From Natroniella acetigena (GTDB lineage Bacteria; Bacillota; Halanaerobiia; Halobacteroidales; Halobacteroidaceae): a stretch of 40,286 nucleotides of DNA. Where the stretch lies: NCBI RefSeq assembly GCF_023227745.1, contig NZ_JALKBX010000021.1, forward strand, positions 1 to 40,286, written 5' to 3'. Positions 17,914 through 26,554 of this stretch are shown piece by piece. The position numbers and the translations under genes were made by a program. Positions within the stretch are counted from its first letter, which is position 1. Every line of letters starts with the position of its first letter. Under the pieces are notes generated by a model. That model did not search any database and was not told the DNA's origin. It worked only from the letters and a program-made list of their open reading frames with translations.

Positions 17914-19212
17914 TTATAATACCAAAACAGCTACAACTGCAAATAAAATCAAAAAAGTATCAAAATGTAAAAATGTCGGTACACAAGTATCCCAAATATG
18001 CTCATGTTCGCCATCTGCATCTAAACCTGCTGTAACTCCTAAAGTAGTATCTGAAGCAGGGGAACCAGCATCTCCTAAAGCTGCTGCTGTTCCAATTAAG
18101 ACAATCGTAGCCAATGGACTAAAATTTAAGCTTTGGGCCAACGGCACATAAATCGTCGCTACAATTGGAATTGTTCCAAAAGAGGTTCCAATCCCCATCG
18201 TAACTACTAATCCTACTGCTAACATTAAAATAGCACCTAAAAGTTGACTACCTCCAATCATCCCTGAAACACCTTCAACTATTGTATCTACTCCTTCTGT
18301 AGCTCTAATTACATCAGCATACCCCGATGCAATTAACATTACAAAAGCAATAAAGCCCATCATTTCAATACCTGAATTAATTGAATCAGTTAGCTTAGTC
18401 CATCTTATATTCCCAGAAACAACCATAAGTAACAACCCAAGTAATGCTCCTAATGGAAGTGAACCATAAACTAATTGAATTACTAATGCTAATAGCATTG
18501 CTGACAGAGCAAAATAATGCTTTATCTCCCACTCAATCTCTTCCTGAGTAGCTGCTACTTCTTGGTTAACAAAATCTGTATTATATCCTCTTGGTCGCTG
18601 ATAAGTTACAAATACAGCTACTAATAAACCAATAAACATTCCTAAAGCAGGAATCCATAATACACTAGCAATTTGACCTAAACTAACCTCCATTCCATTA
18701 GCTGCCATTTCATCACGTATAATCCCATGAAAAATCAGGCCAAAACCAGCTGGAATCGCAACATAAGGTGCTTTTAAACCAAATGTTAAGGCAGTAGCTA
18801 TAGCTCTACGATCAATATTTAGCTTATTGAATAAACTTAATAATGGAGGGATTAAAACTGGAATGAACGCAATATGAACAGGAATTAAATTCTGAGATAA
18901 ACTAGAAAAGGCTGCAACTAATAAAATAAAGATGCTCTTTTTACCTTTTACTAATTTAGCCAACTTATTACTTAAAATTTGAACTAACCCTGTCTGCTGA
19001 ATTGCCACAGCCAATGCTCCTAATAAAATATAACTCAATGCTGTTTCAGCATTGCCGCCCATACCTTCAATTAAAATAGTCATCGTCTCATTAATACCTA
19101 ACCCTCCAACAAATCCTCCAACAATCGCTGCAATTAATAATGCTAAAATAACATTTAATCTAGCCAAACTGAGTATAATCATAGTCAAAACAGATATAAG
19201 TACTGGATTCAT
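17914..19212 (-). CDS. NhaC/YuiF-type Na+/H+ antiporter family transporter
   Basis: A 432-aa transporter with about 11-12 hydrophobic segments, of the Na+/H+ antiporter family within the ion-transporter superfamily. Conserved stretches include LIPVHIAFIPVLIPPL, TFGLKAPYVAIPAGFG, GIGTSFGTIPIVATIY and the GDAGSPASDTTLG signature near the C-terminus. The substrate (Na+/H+ exchange or an amino acid) cannot be settled; some YuiF-like members were reassigned as amino-acid permeases. GGGAGAGA precedes the ATG. A sodium-handling role suits a halophile but is inference. Confidence 0.85.
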   Translation of the reverse strand: MNPVLISVLTMIILSLARLNVILALLIAAIVGGFVGGLGINETMTILIEGMGGNAETALSYILLGALAVAIQQTGLVQILSNKLAKLVKGKKSIFILLVAAFSSLSQNLIPVHIAFIPVLIPPLLSLFNKLNIDRRAIATALTFGLKAPYVAIPAGFGLIFHGIIRDEMAANGMEVSLGQIASVLWIPALGMFIGLLVAVFVTYQRPRGYNTDFVNQEVAATQEEIEWEIKHYFALSAMLLALVIQLVYGSLPLGALLGLLLMVVSGNIRWTKLTDSINSGIEMMGFIAFVMLIASGYADVIRATEGVDTIVEGVSGMIGGSQLLGAILMLAVGLVVTMGIGTSFGTIPIVATIYVPLAQSLNFSPLATIVLIGTAAALGDAGSPASDTTLGVTAGLDADGEHEHIWDTCVPTFLHFDTFLILFAVVAVLVL

Positions 19213-19409
19213 CTCTAAATCTCTCCCTTTTTATTTTATTACTTTAATCTACTAAAGCAATAGTAGAATACCATATTCAATAAAAAAAATCAATACTAAA
19301 TTTAGGATTGATTTTTTTATTAATATCCGCTCTGTACATTCCTAATTTCATGAGCGATGATTCTTAAAAAACTTAAAATGTAGCTTTACTAATCACAAGT
19401 TACTAATTA

Positions 19410-20207
19410 TTAGCCTCTATTAGTAAAGTCCACTCTATCAGAATGAGTATAAACATTTAACCTCTTTCCTCTAGCAAAACCAATTACAGTTAAATTTAAC
19501 TCTTCAGCAACCTTAACTGTTAAATTTGTAGGAGCAGATCTAGAAGCTACAATCGGAATTTCTTGCTTAGCAGCCTTAAGCAACATTTCTGAAGAAATTC
19601 TACCACTGGTTAACAACATCTTATCTGTAAAGTCGATCTTATTTATAAATGCTTCACCAATAACCTTATCTACCGCATTATGTCGTCCTACATCTTCATG
19701 AAACATAATAATTTCTTCCTGATCAGTTAAGCAACAGCTATGAACTCCACCAGTTTGTTTAAAGAGCTCAGATTGGCGACTCATCTCTATTATTAAAGTT
19801 AGAATTTTTTCAACATTAATCTTGCTTTTTCTTTTTTCAAGCTTTTTAGTACCCAAAGAATCCAATACATTATAAAAGACTGTACCTTTACCACAGCCTG
19901 TAGTCAATGTTCTCTTACCATGTAACTTTTCTCTCATATCTAGCTTTTTCTTAGTTATCACCTTAACAAACCCTTCTTCTGAATCAACTTCTATTTGTTC
20001 TAATTCAGCAGGTGTTTTTAATAATCCTTCTGAAACTAAAAAACCAACCGTCAGATAATCAAGACTGTGTGGTGAACATAATAAAGTAAGAAACTCTTTA
20101 TCATTCAAAAATATAGTTAACGCATACTCTCTAATTAAAAAATCATCTACTTGCTCCACTTCACCTTTATTATAGCGTACAATTTTATTTTTAATAGATA
20201 AATCCAT
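19410..20207 (-). CDS. fdhD: Formate dehydrogenase accessory sulfurtransferase FdhD
   Basis: A 265-aa FdhD protein, which transfers sulfur from IscS to the molybdenum/tungsten cofactor of formate dehydrogenase. It carries LTTGCGKGTVFYN with a single Cys where many members have CxxC. HEDVGRHNAVDKVIG, SGRISSEMLLKAA, RSAPTNLTVKVAEEL and GFARGKRLNVYTH follow. The ATG at 20207 is 9 nt after GAGGGAG; the in-frame GTG at 20216 would touch that site. No formate dehydrogenase gene is in the window. It implies a Mo/W enzyme elsewhere in the genome. Confidence 0.93.
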   Translation of the reverse strand: MDLSIKNKIVRYNKGEVEQVDDFLIREYALTIFLNDKEFLTLLCSPHSLDYLTVGFLVSEGLLKTPAELEQIEVDSEEGFVKVITKKKLDMREKLHGKRTLTTGCGKGTVFYNVLDSLGTKKLEKRKSKINVEKILTLIIEMSRQSELFKQTGGVHSCCLTDQEEIIMFHEDVGRHNAVDKVIGEAFINKIDFTDKMLLTSGRISSEMLLKAAKQEIPIVASRSAPTNLTVKVAEELNLTVIGFARGKRLNVYTHSDRVDFTNRG

Positions 20208-20552
20208 AACAACCACTCCCTCTAGTAAGCATAATGCCCTCAGATAAATTAAAGCCTGTTATTACAATGCTTCGCAGATAATTAAGGTTCTCTGCCCCCC
20301 GTCTAATTGACAATTAATAGTTGATATGATTTTTATGTTTTTCACGAAGGGTCTTGTTTTTTTTAAGACCCACTTCCAATATGTCCTTTAGTTGAAAAAA
20401 TTCAATAAATTCAATGGTATAATTACTACTTTTTGTGGTGTTAATTCTCATATAATAATTATAGTATAATTACTAATAATAATCAATTAATAATCAATTA
20501 TACCTTAATATTTTAACTATTATCTAACTTAAATTAGAAGGGAGGAATTTTA
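20208..20552. other. Divergent intergenic region with repeat pieces
   Basis: About 345 bases. It holds a dispersed repeat at 20261-20346 (separate entry), a small hairpin GGGTCTT/AAGACCC (20349-20355 and 20365-20371), and a direct repeat of TAATAATCAATTA near 20480-20505. The promoter of the 365-aa protein should be here but is not resolved. Confidence 0.5.
20261..20346 (+). repeat. Dispersed intergenic repeat (TCGCAGATAA...TTTTTCACG)
   Basis: The first part (20261-20320, with TTCGCAGATAATTAAGG) matches, in reverse complement, 38613-38672 with scattered differences. The second part (20319-20346, AGTTGATATGATTTTTATG and on to TTTTTCACG) matches 40259-40286 at most positions. It links the repeat seen at the end of the window with the one near 38.6 kb. 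Non-coding. Confidence 0.6.
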
Positions 20553-21650
20553 ATGCAATTGATTGAAATATTAAAAAAGAGAAATCAAAAAGATTTAAGT
20601 CAAATCGCAGCAAACCATCATATCTATTATGATCCTAATTTTTCAAAAACATGGGTCAGTAAAGAAATAAACAAAAAATTGTCTGATCCTACCTATCTTG
20701 AAGAGTTAATCAAAACAAAATTTCCAGCCAAAACTATATCTACTCTAAAAAGATTAATTTCAACGGAACCAATCAATAAAAAAAGCTTACAACTTTCTGC
20801 ATATGAAATGCTAATAGAATCAGGTTTAATTTTTGAGCAGAATAATTTTTGTTATCTTCCTACTGATATTAAACAATTATTAACAAAGCTTTTAGCTAAC
20901 AAACCAGCAAATTCATCTAAGTCTTCTAAAGAACCTAATATTACTGAAACCAATGAACAAGAATCTATTCCAAATGCTGCTACAACAAAGATAAAGATTA
21001 AATGTACTCCTTCATTTTTCCACTATTTATTACTTTTTCTAGGCTATATTACTACTTCTGTTGACTTAAAAGAAGATAGACTGAAAAACTTCACTTCCAA
21101 ACTTAATTGCAGCTCAATCTCTAATCAGAAATTATTTAATTCTCTTCAACAATACTCATCTCACAACCAACTTTTAGAAAGATCAACCTACAAACTAAGA
21201 GATAACATTAATAAGTGGCTCAATATTTCATATAAAGAAAAGCTCTTAACTGGGTTAGAAACACTATCTCCCAATCATGCTCCAAAAATAAGAAATACTA
21301 TTGCCGTTTTAAGCCATTACCCTTTACAACAACAAATTCCGTTCGATTTTTTTATTAATGAAATTAATTATCGTAAATCTGATCTTACTCAACTCAAGCT
21401 ATTAGAATTAATGAAGATATTCACTATCGAAAATGAGCATGTTAAATTAACTCGATTATGTTGGAAGTTATTCAATTCCAAGACCAAATGTAATCTAATT
21501 AAACCTAAAATCAATAATAACCAAATTTTGATTGCTGAAAATACCGAATTAAAATCACTCTGGTCTGTCTTTCAAACTGATTCATTACTAGAGATTACTG
21601 ATAATCTTGAACTTAAAATCAACGAAAGAGATCTCAATTTGATTCTATAA
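20553..21650 (+). CDS. Unrecognised 365-aa protein
   Basis: I do not recognise this protein. It is 365 aa, basic, rich in Lys, Asn, Leu and Ile, with no signal peptide or membrane helix. The N-terminal 110 residues look like a winged-helix-type region (INKKLSDPTYLEELI, then KTISTLKRLIS, then AYEMLIESGLIFEQNNFCYLPTDI). This pattern is seen in helicase-associated (XPB/Ssl2 N-terminal-like) hypothetical proteins of Firmicutes. A Ser/Asn/Thr/Glu-rich linker (about 115-145) follows, then a helical C-terminal half. GGGAGGAA is placed well before the ATG. It is a single gene with its own hairpin downstream. It may bind nucleic acid, but this is a weak inference. Confidence 0.6.
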   Translation: MQLIEILKKRNQKDLSQIAANHHIYYDPNFSKTWVSKEINKKLSDPTYLEELIKTKFPAKTISTLKRLISTEPINKKSLQLSAYEMLIESGLIFEQNNFCYLPTDIKQLLTKLLANKPANSSKSSKEPNITETNEQESIPNAATTKIKIKCTPSFFHYLLLFLGYITTSVDLKEDRLKNFTSKLNCSSISNQKLFNSLQQYSSHNQLLERSTYKLRDNINKWLNISYKEKLLTGLETLSPNHAPKIRNTIAVLSHYPLQQQIPFDFFINEINYRKSDLTQLKLLELMKIFTIENEHVKLTRLCWKLFNSKTKCNLIKPKINNNQILIAENTELKSLWSVFQTDSLLEITDNLELKINERDLNLIL

Positions 21651-21665
21651 CCAAAACTAATTAAG

Positions 21666-21702
21666 ACTCAACCTCGCCTAACTATTATAGACGAGGTTGA
21701 GT
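21666..21702 (+). terminator. Hairpin after the 365-aa protein gene
   Basis: Arms ACTCAACCTCG (21666-21676) and CGAGGTTGAGT (21692-21702) around a 15-nt loop, 15 bases after the stop codon. The T-run is missing (TACTTGC follows), so it may be a weak or processed 3' end. Confidence 0.55.
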
Positions 21703-21864
21703 TACTTGCTGCATCTTCAATAGTTGACAATCTATCACAAGGCATTCTTTCTAAAAAAAGTTATTTAAATCCAAATGATCCTCACCAGCTTAATTTATAT
21801 TATTAACTTTTGCAAAGACACTATCAATTAAAGAATTAATGCTAGTTACTTCAATAGTAAAAGT

Positions 21865-21886
21865 TTCTATGATAATTATCACAGAA
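21865..21886. promoter_or_regulatory. Near-perfect 22-bp dyad, possible operator
   Basis: TTCTATGATAATTATCACAGAA is a palindrome with a single mismatched pair, about 64 bases upstream of the 47-aa gene. The TGATAATTATCA core recalls metal- or redox-regulator boxes but is shorter than a normal Fur box. Low certainty. Confidence 0.3.
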
Positions 21887-21949
21887 GAACTAGAATACTT
21901 TATCTAAATTAAGTTAATAATAATTATGACTTTGAAGGGAGGAATAAAA

Positions 21950-22093
21950 ATGCGTTTTAGGAGTTTATTCAATCGCAGAGAAGGCTTTCTAAGTGGCATT
22001 TTTAATAGAAAGTCTTCAAATTCAAAACCACTTTATACTAAAGTCTTAGCAGTTACAGGAATTTATCTGCTAAGAAGAATGCTTAAAAAGTAA
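21950..22093 (+). CDS. Small basic 47-aa protein
   Basis: An ATG at 21950 with GAAGGGAGGAATAAAA in front, and a stop at 22091-22093, followed at once by a clear terminator. The 47-aa product starts MRFRSLFNRREGFLSG and ends in KVLAVTGIYLLRRMLKK. It has many Arg and Lys and one short hydrophobic segment (KVLAVTGIYLL). No family is recognised. The combination of strong ribosome binding site, own terminator and sensible composition makes it a real gene. It could be a membrane-surface or spore microprotein. Confidence 0.7.
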   Translation: MRFRSLFNRREGFLSGIFNRKSSNSKPLYTKVLAVTGIYLLRRMLKK

Positions 22094-22113
22094 CCTTCTT
22101 TCAAAGATTTAAT

Positions 22114-22145
22114 AATCCAGGGGCAACCCTGGATTTTCTTTTTAT
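22114..22145 (+). terminator. Terminator after the 47-aa gene
   Basis: Stem AATCCAGGG (22114-22122), loop GCAA, CCCTGGATT (22127-22135), then TTCTTTTTAT. It isolates the small gene from adhE. Confidence 0.85.
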
Positions 22146-22228
22146 CATTATATCAAAACTTACCAAGAATAATCTAACGCTTATTTTTTGATACTAAATT
22201 TAAAGAGTAGAGCTGGGAGGAGATCAAA

Positions 22229-24805
22229 ATTACAGACAACTCACAAATTGAAGAAAAAATTTCTAATTTAATTGATAGAGCTAAAGAAGCAGAAACTAAA
22301 TTAGCAGCACTAAATCAAACTGAAATTGATCAGATAGTCCGTCAGATGGCTCTAGCAGGTCTTGAAAATCATATAAATTTAGCTAAATTATCTGTTGAAG
22401 ATACTAATATGGGACTTTATGAAGATAAAATAGTTAAAAATATATATTCAATTGAAAATATTTATAATGATCTCAAAGATAAAAAGACTGTAGGAGTGAT
22501 CAAGAAAAACCCTGAAGAAAATTTAATTGAAATAGCTGAACCGATAGGGATCATTACCGCTCTAGTTCCAATGACCAATCCTACTTCAACAACTATGTAC
22601 AAAATATTAATTGCTCTTAAAGCAGCCAATCCAATTATTTTCAGTTTTCATCCTAAAGCTCAAACCTGCTGTGTAGAGGCTGCAAAGACTTTACTGCAAG
22701 CAGCAATAACAGCTGGAGCACCAAAAGGTTGTATTCAATGGATTGACCCTCCTTCTATTGAGGCAGCCAATAAGTTAATGGGTCATAGTGATGTAAGTTT
22801 GGTTTTAGCTACAGGTGGCACTAAAATGGTTAAGGCAGCTTATAGTTCTGGCACCCCTGCTATTGGTGTTGGACCAGGTAATGTTCCTGCTTATCTAGAA
22901 CAGAGCTGCAACTTAAAACAAGCAATTAACGATGTTGTGATGAGTAAGACCTTTGATCATGGAACTGTCTGTGCTTCCGAGCAGACCTTACTTGTAGATC
23001 AAAAGATAATCAAAGAAACTAAAGAGCTGTTAGAAAAATATCATGCTTATATTCTAACTCTAAAAGAAAGTAAAAAATTAGAACAAGTGGCTATTGACCC
23101 TAAGACTCACGCAATGAATCCAGCTACAGTGGGCAAGAGTGCTATAGACATTGCTCAAATGGCTAATATTGAAGTCCCTCCTGATACGACTCTATTAATA
23201 GCTCCACTGGAAGGAGTTGGTCCTAATTATCCCTTGTCGCGAGAAAAACTGAGTCCAATCCTTGGTTTAATGACAGTAAAGGATTATCATGAAGGAATTA
23301 ACAAGGCAATTGCAGTTACTAACTTTGAAGGTTTAGGTCACACTGCAGCTATTCATTCTAATAATCAGCAAATAATTGAGCAATTTAGTAATCAGTTACA
23401 GGTAGGTAGATTATTGATCAATACTCCTACCACATTTGGAGCAATTGGTGATCTGTATAATCATTTAACCCCTTCTTTAACCTTAGGTTGTGGTACTTAT
23501 GGGGGCAATTCAACTACAGATAATGTCAGTGTGGAGCATTTATATAATATCAAACGCATTACTGATCGGAAAAGAGAGCATAAATGGATTAAGATACCGC
23601 CAGAGATCTATTTTGAACCAAACTCTTTATTACAATTGCGTAATTTAGAAGGAGATAAAGCTGTAATTGTTACTGATCAAGTAATGAAGGATTTGGGATA
23701 TGTTAAAAAAGTAACTGAGCATTTAAAGGAAGCTGAAATAGATTATAAGATTTTTAGTGCTGTTGAACCTGATCCTTCTGTAGAAACTGTCTTAACAGGA
23801 ACAGACTTTGTCAAAGATTTCGCAACTGATTTAATTATTGCTCTTGGGGGAGGTTCACCTATGGATGCAGCCAAAGGAATTTGGCTCTTTTATGAAGAAC
23901 CTGATTTGAACTTCGAAGATTTAAAATTACGATTTGCAGATATTAAAAAACGCACCTATCAATTCCCTAAATTAGGACAAAAAGCTAAGTTGGTTGCAAT
24001 TCCAACTACAAGTGGATCAGGCTCTGAGGTGACCTCTTTTACTGTAATTACTGATAAAAAGAATAACATTAAATATCCCTTAGTTTCCTATGAATTGACT
24101 CCAGATATAGCAATCATCGATTCGGAATTGACTACAACCTTACCTTCCCAGGTAACTGCTCATACTGGATTAGATGTTTTAACTCATGCGATTGAAGGAT
24201 ATGTCTCTATTTTAGCTTCTGATTATACAGATCCATTAGCACTTAAAGCGATTAAGTTGGTCTTTGATTATTTACCTCAAGCTTATCAAAAGGGCCAACA
24301 TAATAGTCTAGCTAGAGATAAAATGCATAATGCATCTTGTCTAGCAGGAATCGTCTTTACTAATGCATTTTTGGGTATTAATCATAGTTTGGCCCATATT
24401 TTGGGCGGAAGGTTTGGAATCCCTCATGGTCTAGCAAATGCTATCTTATTACCTCATGTGATCAGATATAATGCTCAAATGCCGACCAAAATAGCTCATT
24501 ACCCTAACTATTCTCATCCCCAAGCTGCTAAGAAATATACAGAGATTGCTAAGTGGCTGGAGTTAAATGTTACAAAAGGGAATGAAGTTGAGAACTTAGT
24601 TATTGCTATTAAAAACTTAATGAAAGAGGTCAATCTACCTTTAAGCTTAGCAGAGGCAGGTATTGACCAAAGAGATTTTGAAGCAGAGGTAGCAAAGATG
24701 GCAACTATTGCTTATAGCGATCAATCAACAGTTGCTAATCCACGGCGACCTTTAATTTCGGAACTAATAGAAATTTATAAGCAAGCCTATCAAGGTCTAG
24801 AATAA
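22229..24805 (+). CDS. adhE: Bifunctional acetaldehyde-CoA/alcohol dehydrogenase AdhE
   Basis: An 858-aa fusion of CoA-acylating aldehyde dehydrogenase (about 1-430) and iron-dependent alcohol dehydrogenase (about 440-858), converting acetyl-CoA to ethanol with two NADH. Aldehyde domain: catalytic Cys about 248 in FDHGTVCASEQ. Alcohol domain: NAD loop ALGGGSPMDAAKG, TSGSGSEVTSF and metal region GLDVLTHAIEGY plus NHSLAHILGGRFGIPHG. The first ATG in frame (22346) would delete 39 residues that match the usual AdhE N-terminus (EEKISNLIDRAKEAETKL...). The only start-like codon after the upstream stop (22208) is ATT at 22229, 6 nt after GGGAGGAG. An AUU start is therefore proposed. The spoROSOME quaternary structure is known for the family. 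Confidence 0.93.
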   Translation: MTDNSQIEEKISNLIDRAKEAETKLAALNQTEIDQIVRQMALAGLENHINLAKLSVEDTNMGLYEDKIVKNIYSIENIYNDLKDKKTVGVIKKNPEENLIEIAEPIGIITALVPMTNPTSTTMYKILIALKAANPIIFSFHPKAQTCCVEAAKTLLQAAITAGAPKGCIQWIDPPSIEAANKLMGHSDVSLVLATGGTKMVKAAYSSGTPAIGVGPGNVPAYLEQSCNLKQAINDVVMSKTFDHGTVCASEQTLLVDQKIIKETKELLEKYHAYILTLKESKKLEQVAIDPKTHAMNPATVGKSAIDIAQMANIEVPPDTTLLIAPLEGVGPNYPLSREKLSPILGLMTVKDYHEGINKAIAVTNFEGLGHTAAIHSNNQQIIEQFSNQLQVGRLLINTPTTFGAIGDLYNHLTPSLTLGCGTYGGNSTTDNVSVEHLYNIKRITDRKREHKWIKIPPEIYFEPNSLLQLRNLEGDKAVIVTDQVMKDLGYVKKVTEHLKEAEIDYKIFSAVEPDPSVETVLTGTDFVKDFATDLIIALGGGSPMDAAKGIWLFYEEPDLNFEDLKLRFADIKKRTYQFPKLGQKAKLVAIPTTSGSGSEVTSFTVITDKKNNIKYPLVSYELTPDIAIIDSELTTTLPSQVTAHTGLDVLTHAIEGYVSILASDYTDPLALKAIKLVFDYLPQAYQKGQHNSLARDKMHNASCLAGIVFTNAFLGINHSLAHILGGRFGIPHGLANAILLPHVIRYNAQMPTKIAHYPNYSHPQAAKKYTEIAKWLELNVTKGNEVENLVIAIKNLMKEVNLPLSLAEAGIDQRDFEAEVAKMATIAYSDQSTVANPRRPLISELIEIYKQAYQGLE

Positions 24806-24832
24806 TTTATTACAGGAGGTTACGAGGTTACA

Positions 24833-25066
24833 ATGACAAAAATTCAATTTTGTGAAAATAATTTTTCAACTGGTAGTGGTCAAGTGGCAGAAAAGATCCA
24901 ACGTGAAATAAAAGATATTCAACTAGAAGTAAAAGCTTGTTTGGGCTTGTGTGCTGATTGTGCGATTGGCCCTTTCGCTTTGCTTGATGGCGATTTAATT
25001 CAAGCGACAAGTTCTGATGAACTCCTTGAAAAACTTCTTGAGAAATTACGACATACTACAGTCTAA
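24833..25066 (+). CDS. DUF1450 (YuzB-like) protein
   Basis: A 77-aa protein of the DUF1450 family with four Cys: FCENN near the N-terminus and CLGLCADC (about 36-43), followed by GPFALLDGD. The Cys pattern suggests a thioredoxin-like [2Fe-2S] ferredoxin relative or a metal site; the family is uncharacterised. It follows adhE by 27 bases with AGGAGG and a second GAGG before the ATG, so the two are likely one transcript. A redox link with AdhE is possible but not shown. A strong terminator follows. Confidence 0.85.
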   Translation: MTKIQFCENNFSTGSGQVAEKIQREIKDIQLEVKACLGLCADCAIGPFALLDGDLIQATSSDELLEKLLEKLRHTTV

Positions 25067-25117
25067 ATTACTGTATTAGAATAAATTTTCTAAATCTTTG
25101 ATTTAGGTGGAGAGATT

Positions 25118-25149
25118 AAAGAAGGGGTTGAGAGTTCAACCCCTTCTTT
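25118..25149 (+). terminator. Terminator after adhE-DUF1450 unit
   Basis: Arms AAAGAAGGGGTTGA (25118-25131) and TCAACCCCTTCTTT (25136-25149), loop of 4, then CTTATTATT. Confidence 0.88.
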
Positions 25150-25156
25150 CTTATTA

Positions 25157-25222
25157 TTAAATTCCCAGCAACAATAAAATTAAGATTAAAAAGATCATAT
25201 ATACTTCATAATGGCGAGGCAT
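25157..25222 (-). CDS. 21-aa hydrophobic mini-protein (YjcZ-like)
   Basis: A 21-residue frame, MPRHYEVYMIFLILILLLLGI, with a consensus AAGGAGG 11 bases before the ATG. It is a charged head followed by one membrane helix. It closely resembles the helix of the neighbour at 25293-25391 (FLILILL in both). Such peptides are common in spore-formers as YjcZ/spore-membrane microproteins. It was identified only by reading the short frame. Confidence 0.6.
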   Translation of the reverse strand: MPRHYEVYMIFLILILLLLGI

Positions 25223-25292
25223 CTTTACTTTCCTCCTTTTTAATTTAATTAACCATAAAAATTATGTGAGCAAATCTACATTTCTTTACCTT

Positions 25293-25391
25293 TTAATACA
25301 TCCCTATTACTAACAAGATCAAGATTAAAAAGAGCACAAATGCAAAATCATCACCAATAACAGGTCTCCTTCTTCTTTGGCTTTCAGACAC
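25293..25391 (-). CDS. 32-aa hydrophobic mini-protein (YjcZ-like)
   Basis: A 32-residue frame starting at GTG 25391 with AAGGAGGGG upstream: MSESQRRRRPVIGDDFAFVL, then FLILILLVIGMY. An Arg-rich head and an F-A-F-V-L-F membrane helix fit the YjcZ-type sporulation peptide pattern (GFA.IVVLFILLIIVG in known examples). It is in tandem with the 21-aa gene. Function and timing are inferred only. Confidence 0.65.
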   Translation of the reverse strand: MSESQRRRRPVIGDDFAFVLFLILILLVIGMY

Positions 25392-25462
25392 GCTCTTCCC
25401 CTCCTTTTTTCATAAATTTATTATAATATATGTAATCATTCTTAATAGTGTTAGTAAAAATT

Positions 25463-26518
25463 CTATTTATCGATCAAATCACTAACACCAACAAATTCGA
25501 TTCCTTTTTTATTTAATTCAGGTAATAGTTTTTCAAGTGTAGCAAGGGTTTTTATTCCACCTTGCGGGCCAACGTGTCCAATTCCTATCGCTGCCCCCTC
25601 TTTAATAGCCATACCTACTAAAGTCAACATTGCTTCTTCTATATCTTTACTATCAGATTGTAAGTCTAAAAAGAGATCTCTTGTTAATACTGGAACATCT
25701 AATTTATTTCCTATCTCTCCAATTACTGATTCAGGACTGGTCCGACTATCTATAGCTATTAAGTCATTGGCTTTAGCAACTTCTAATACTGCTTTAACAA
25801 CTCTTTTATCAGCAGTAGCCTTGGAGCCAGTATGATTGTTAAAACCAATTGCCTGGGGAATATCTGCAATTGCTTCCTCCATCCTTTTCTTTATCTCCTC
25901 AGTTGCTAAGGTCGTCATAATTGGCTTTGGCCCTAACCAACTTCGTTTACCATTGTTTGGTTCCATCGGTAGGTGAATAATTACATCAAATCCAGCTGCT
26001 ATTGCTTCTTTAGCTTCTTGCTGCGATCTTTTTTCAAAGGGCATAATAGCAACTGTTATCTTTTGTTCTAAATTGAGCATCCCTTCTGTTCCTTCCGCTC
26101 TATTTCCAAAATCATCAATAATAATTGCTATTTGAGCTGCTTGATGGCGTAGTTTAATTGGCTCTTTTAGATTTAAATAAGGAGACAACTTCTTTCTTTC
26201 CCCTGCAATTAAAAATTGAGCATATTCTAACTGTGGTAAATCTGCTAATGTAGTCAATAAAGACTCAATCAGAAAAAACTGTTCCATTATATTAAAGCTT
26301 TCAACTTTAGATACTAAATCAAGATAAAGTACTCTTTCTTGATAACCAATATTCTTTATTAATTTATCTTTCTTAATATTATCTTGTACTGTTTCAACCA
26401 ATAATTCCTCTCCCTGTTCGTTAGGTATAGTTACACGATTTAAAAAAAACAGAACTAAACAAAAAGATAAAATTATAAACAAATACTTAAAATACTCTTT
26501 TTTAATAATTAAGATCAT
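25463..26518 (-). CDS. Divergent polysaccharide deacetylase-fold protein (YibQ/DUF610)
   Basis: A 351-aa envelope protein with one N-terminal membrane helix (about 10-27). Its extracytoplasmic NodB-like domain belongs to the divergent polysaccharide deacetylase family 2 (YibQ). Markers are IAIIIDDFGNRAEG (about 130-143), VAIMPF, VIIHLPMEP, GFNNHTGSKAT, AIDSRTSP and IGIGHVGPQGG. Family members are thought to act on envelope glycans; activity is rarely proven. It follows cwlD copy 1 by 36 bases on the same strand, so an operon dealing with peptidoglycan modification is likely. Its own ribosome binding site (TTGGAGTG) is weak, which fits translational coupling to cwlD. Confidence 0.87.
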   Translation of the reverse strand: MILIIKKEYFKYLFIILSFCLVLFFLNRVTIPNEQGEELLVETVQDNIKKDKLIKNIGYQERVLYLDLVSKVESFNIMEQFFLIESLLTTLADLPQLEYAQFLIAGERKKLSPYLNLKEPIKLRHQAAQIAIIIDDFGNRAEGTEGMLNLEQKITVAIMPFEKRSQQEAKEAIAAGFDVIIHLPMEPNNGKRSWLGPKPIMTTLATEEIKKRMEEAIADIPQAIGFNNHTGSKATADKRVVKAVLEVAKANDLIAIDSRTSPESVIGEIGNKLDVPVLTRDLFLDLQSDSKDIEEAMLTLVGMAIKEGAAIGIGHVGPQGGIKTLATLEKLLPELNKKGIEFVGVSDLIDK

Positions 26519-26554
26519 CTTAACTTAACACTCCAAACTTAACTTAATTTAAAA

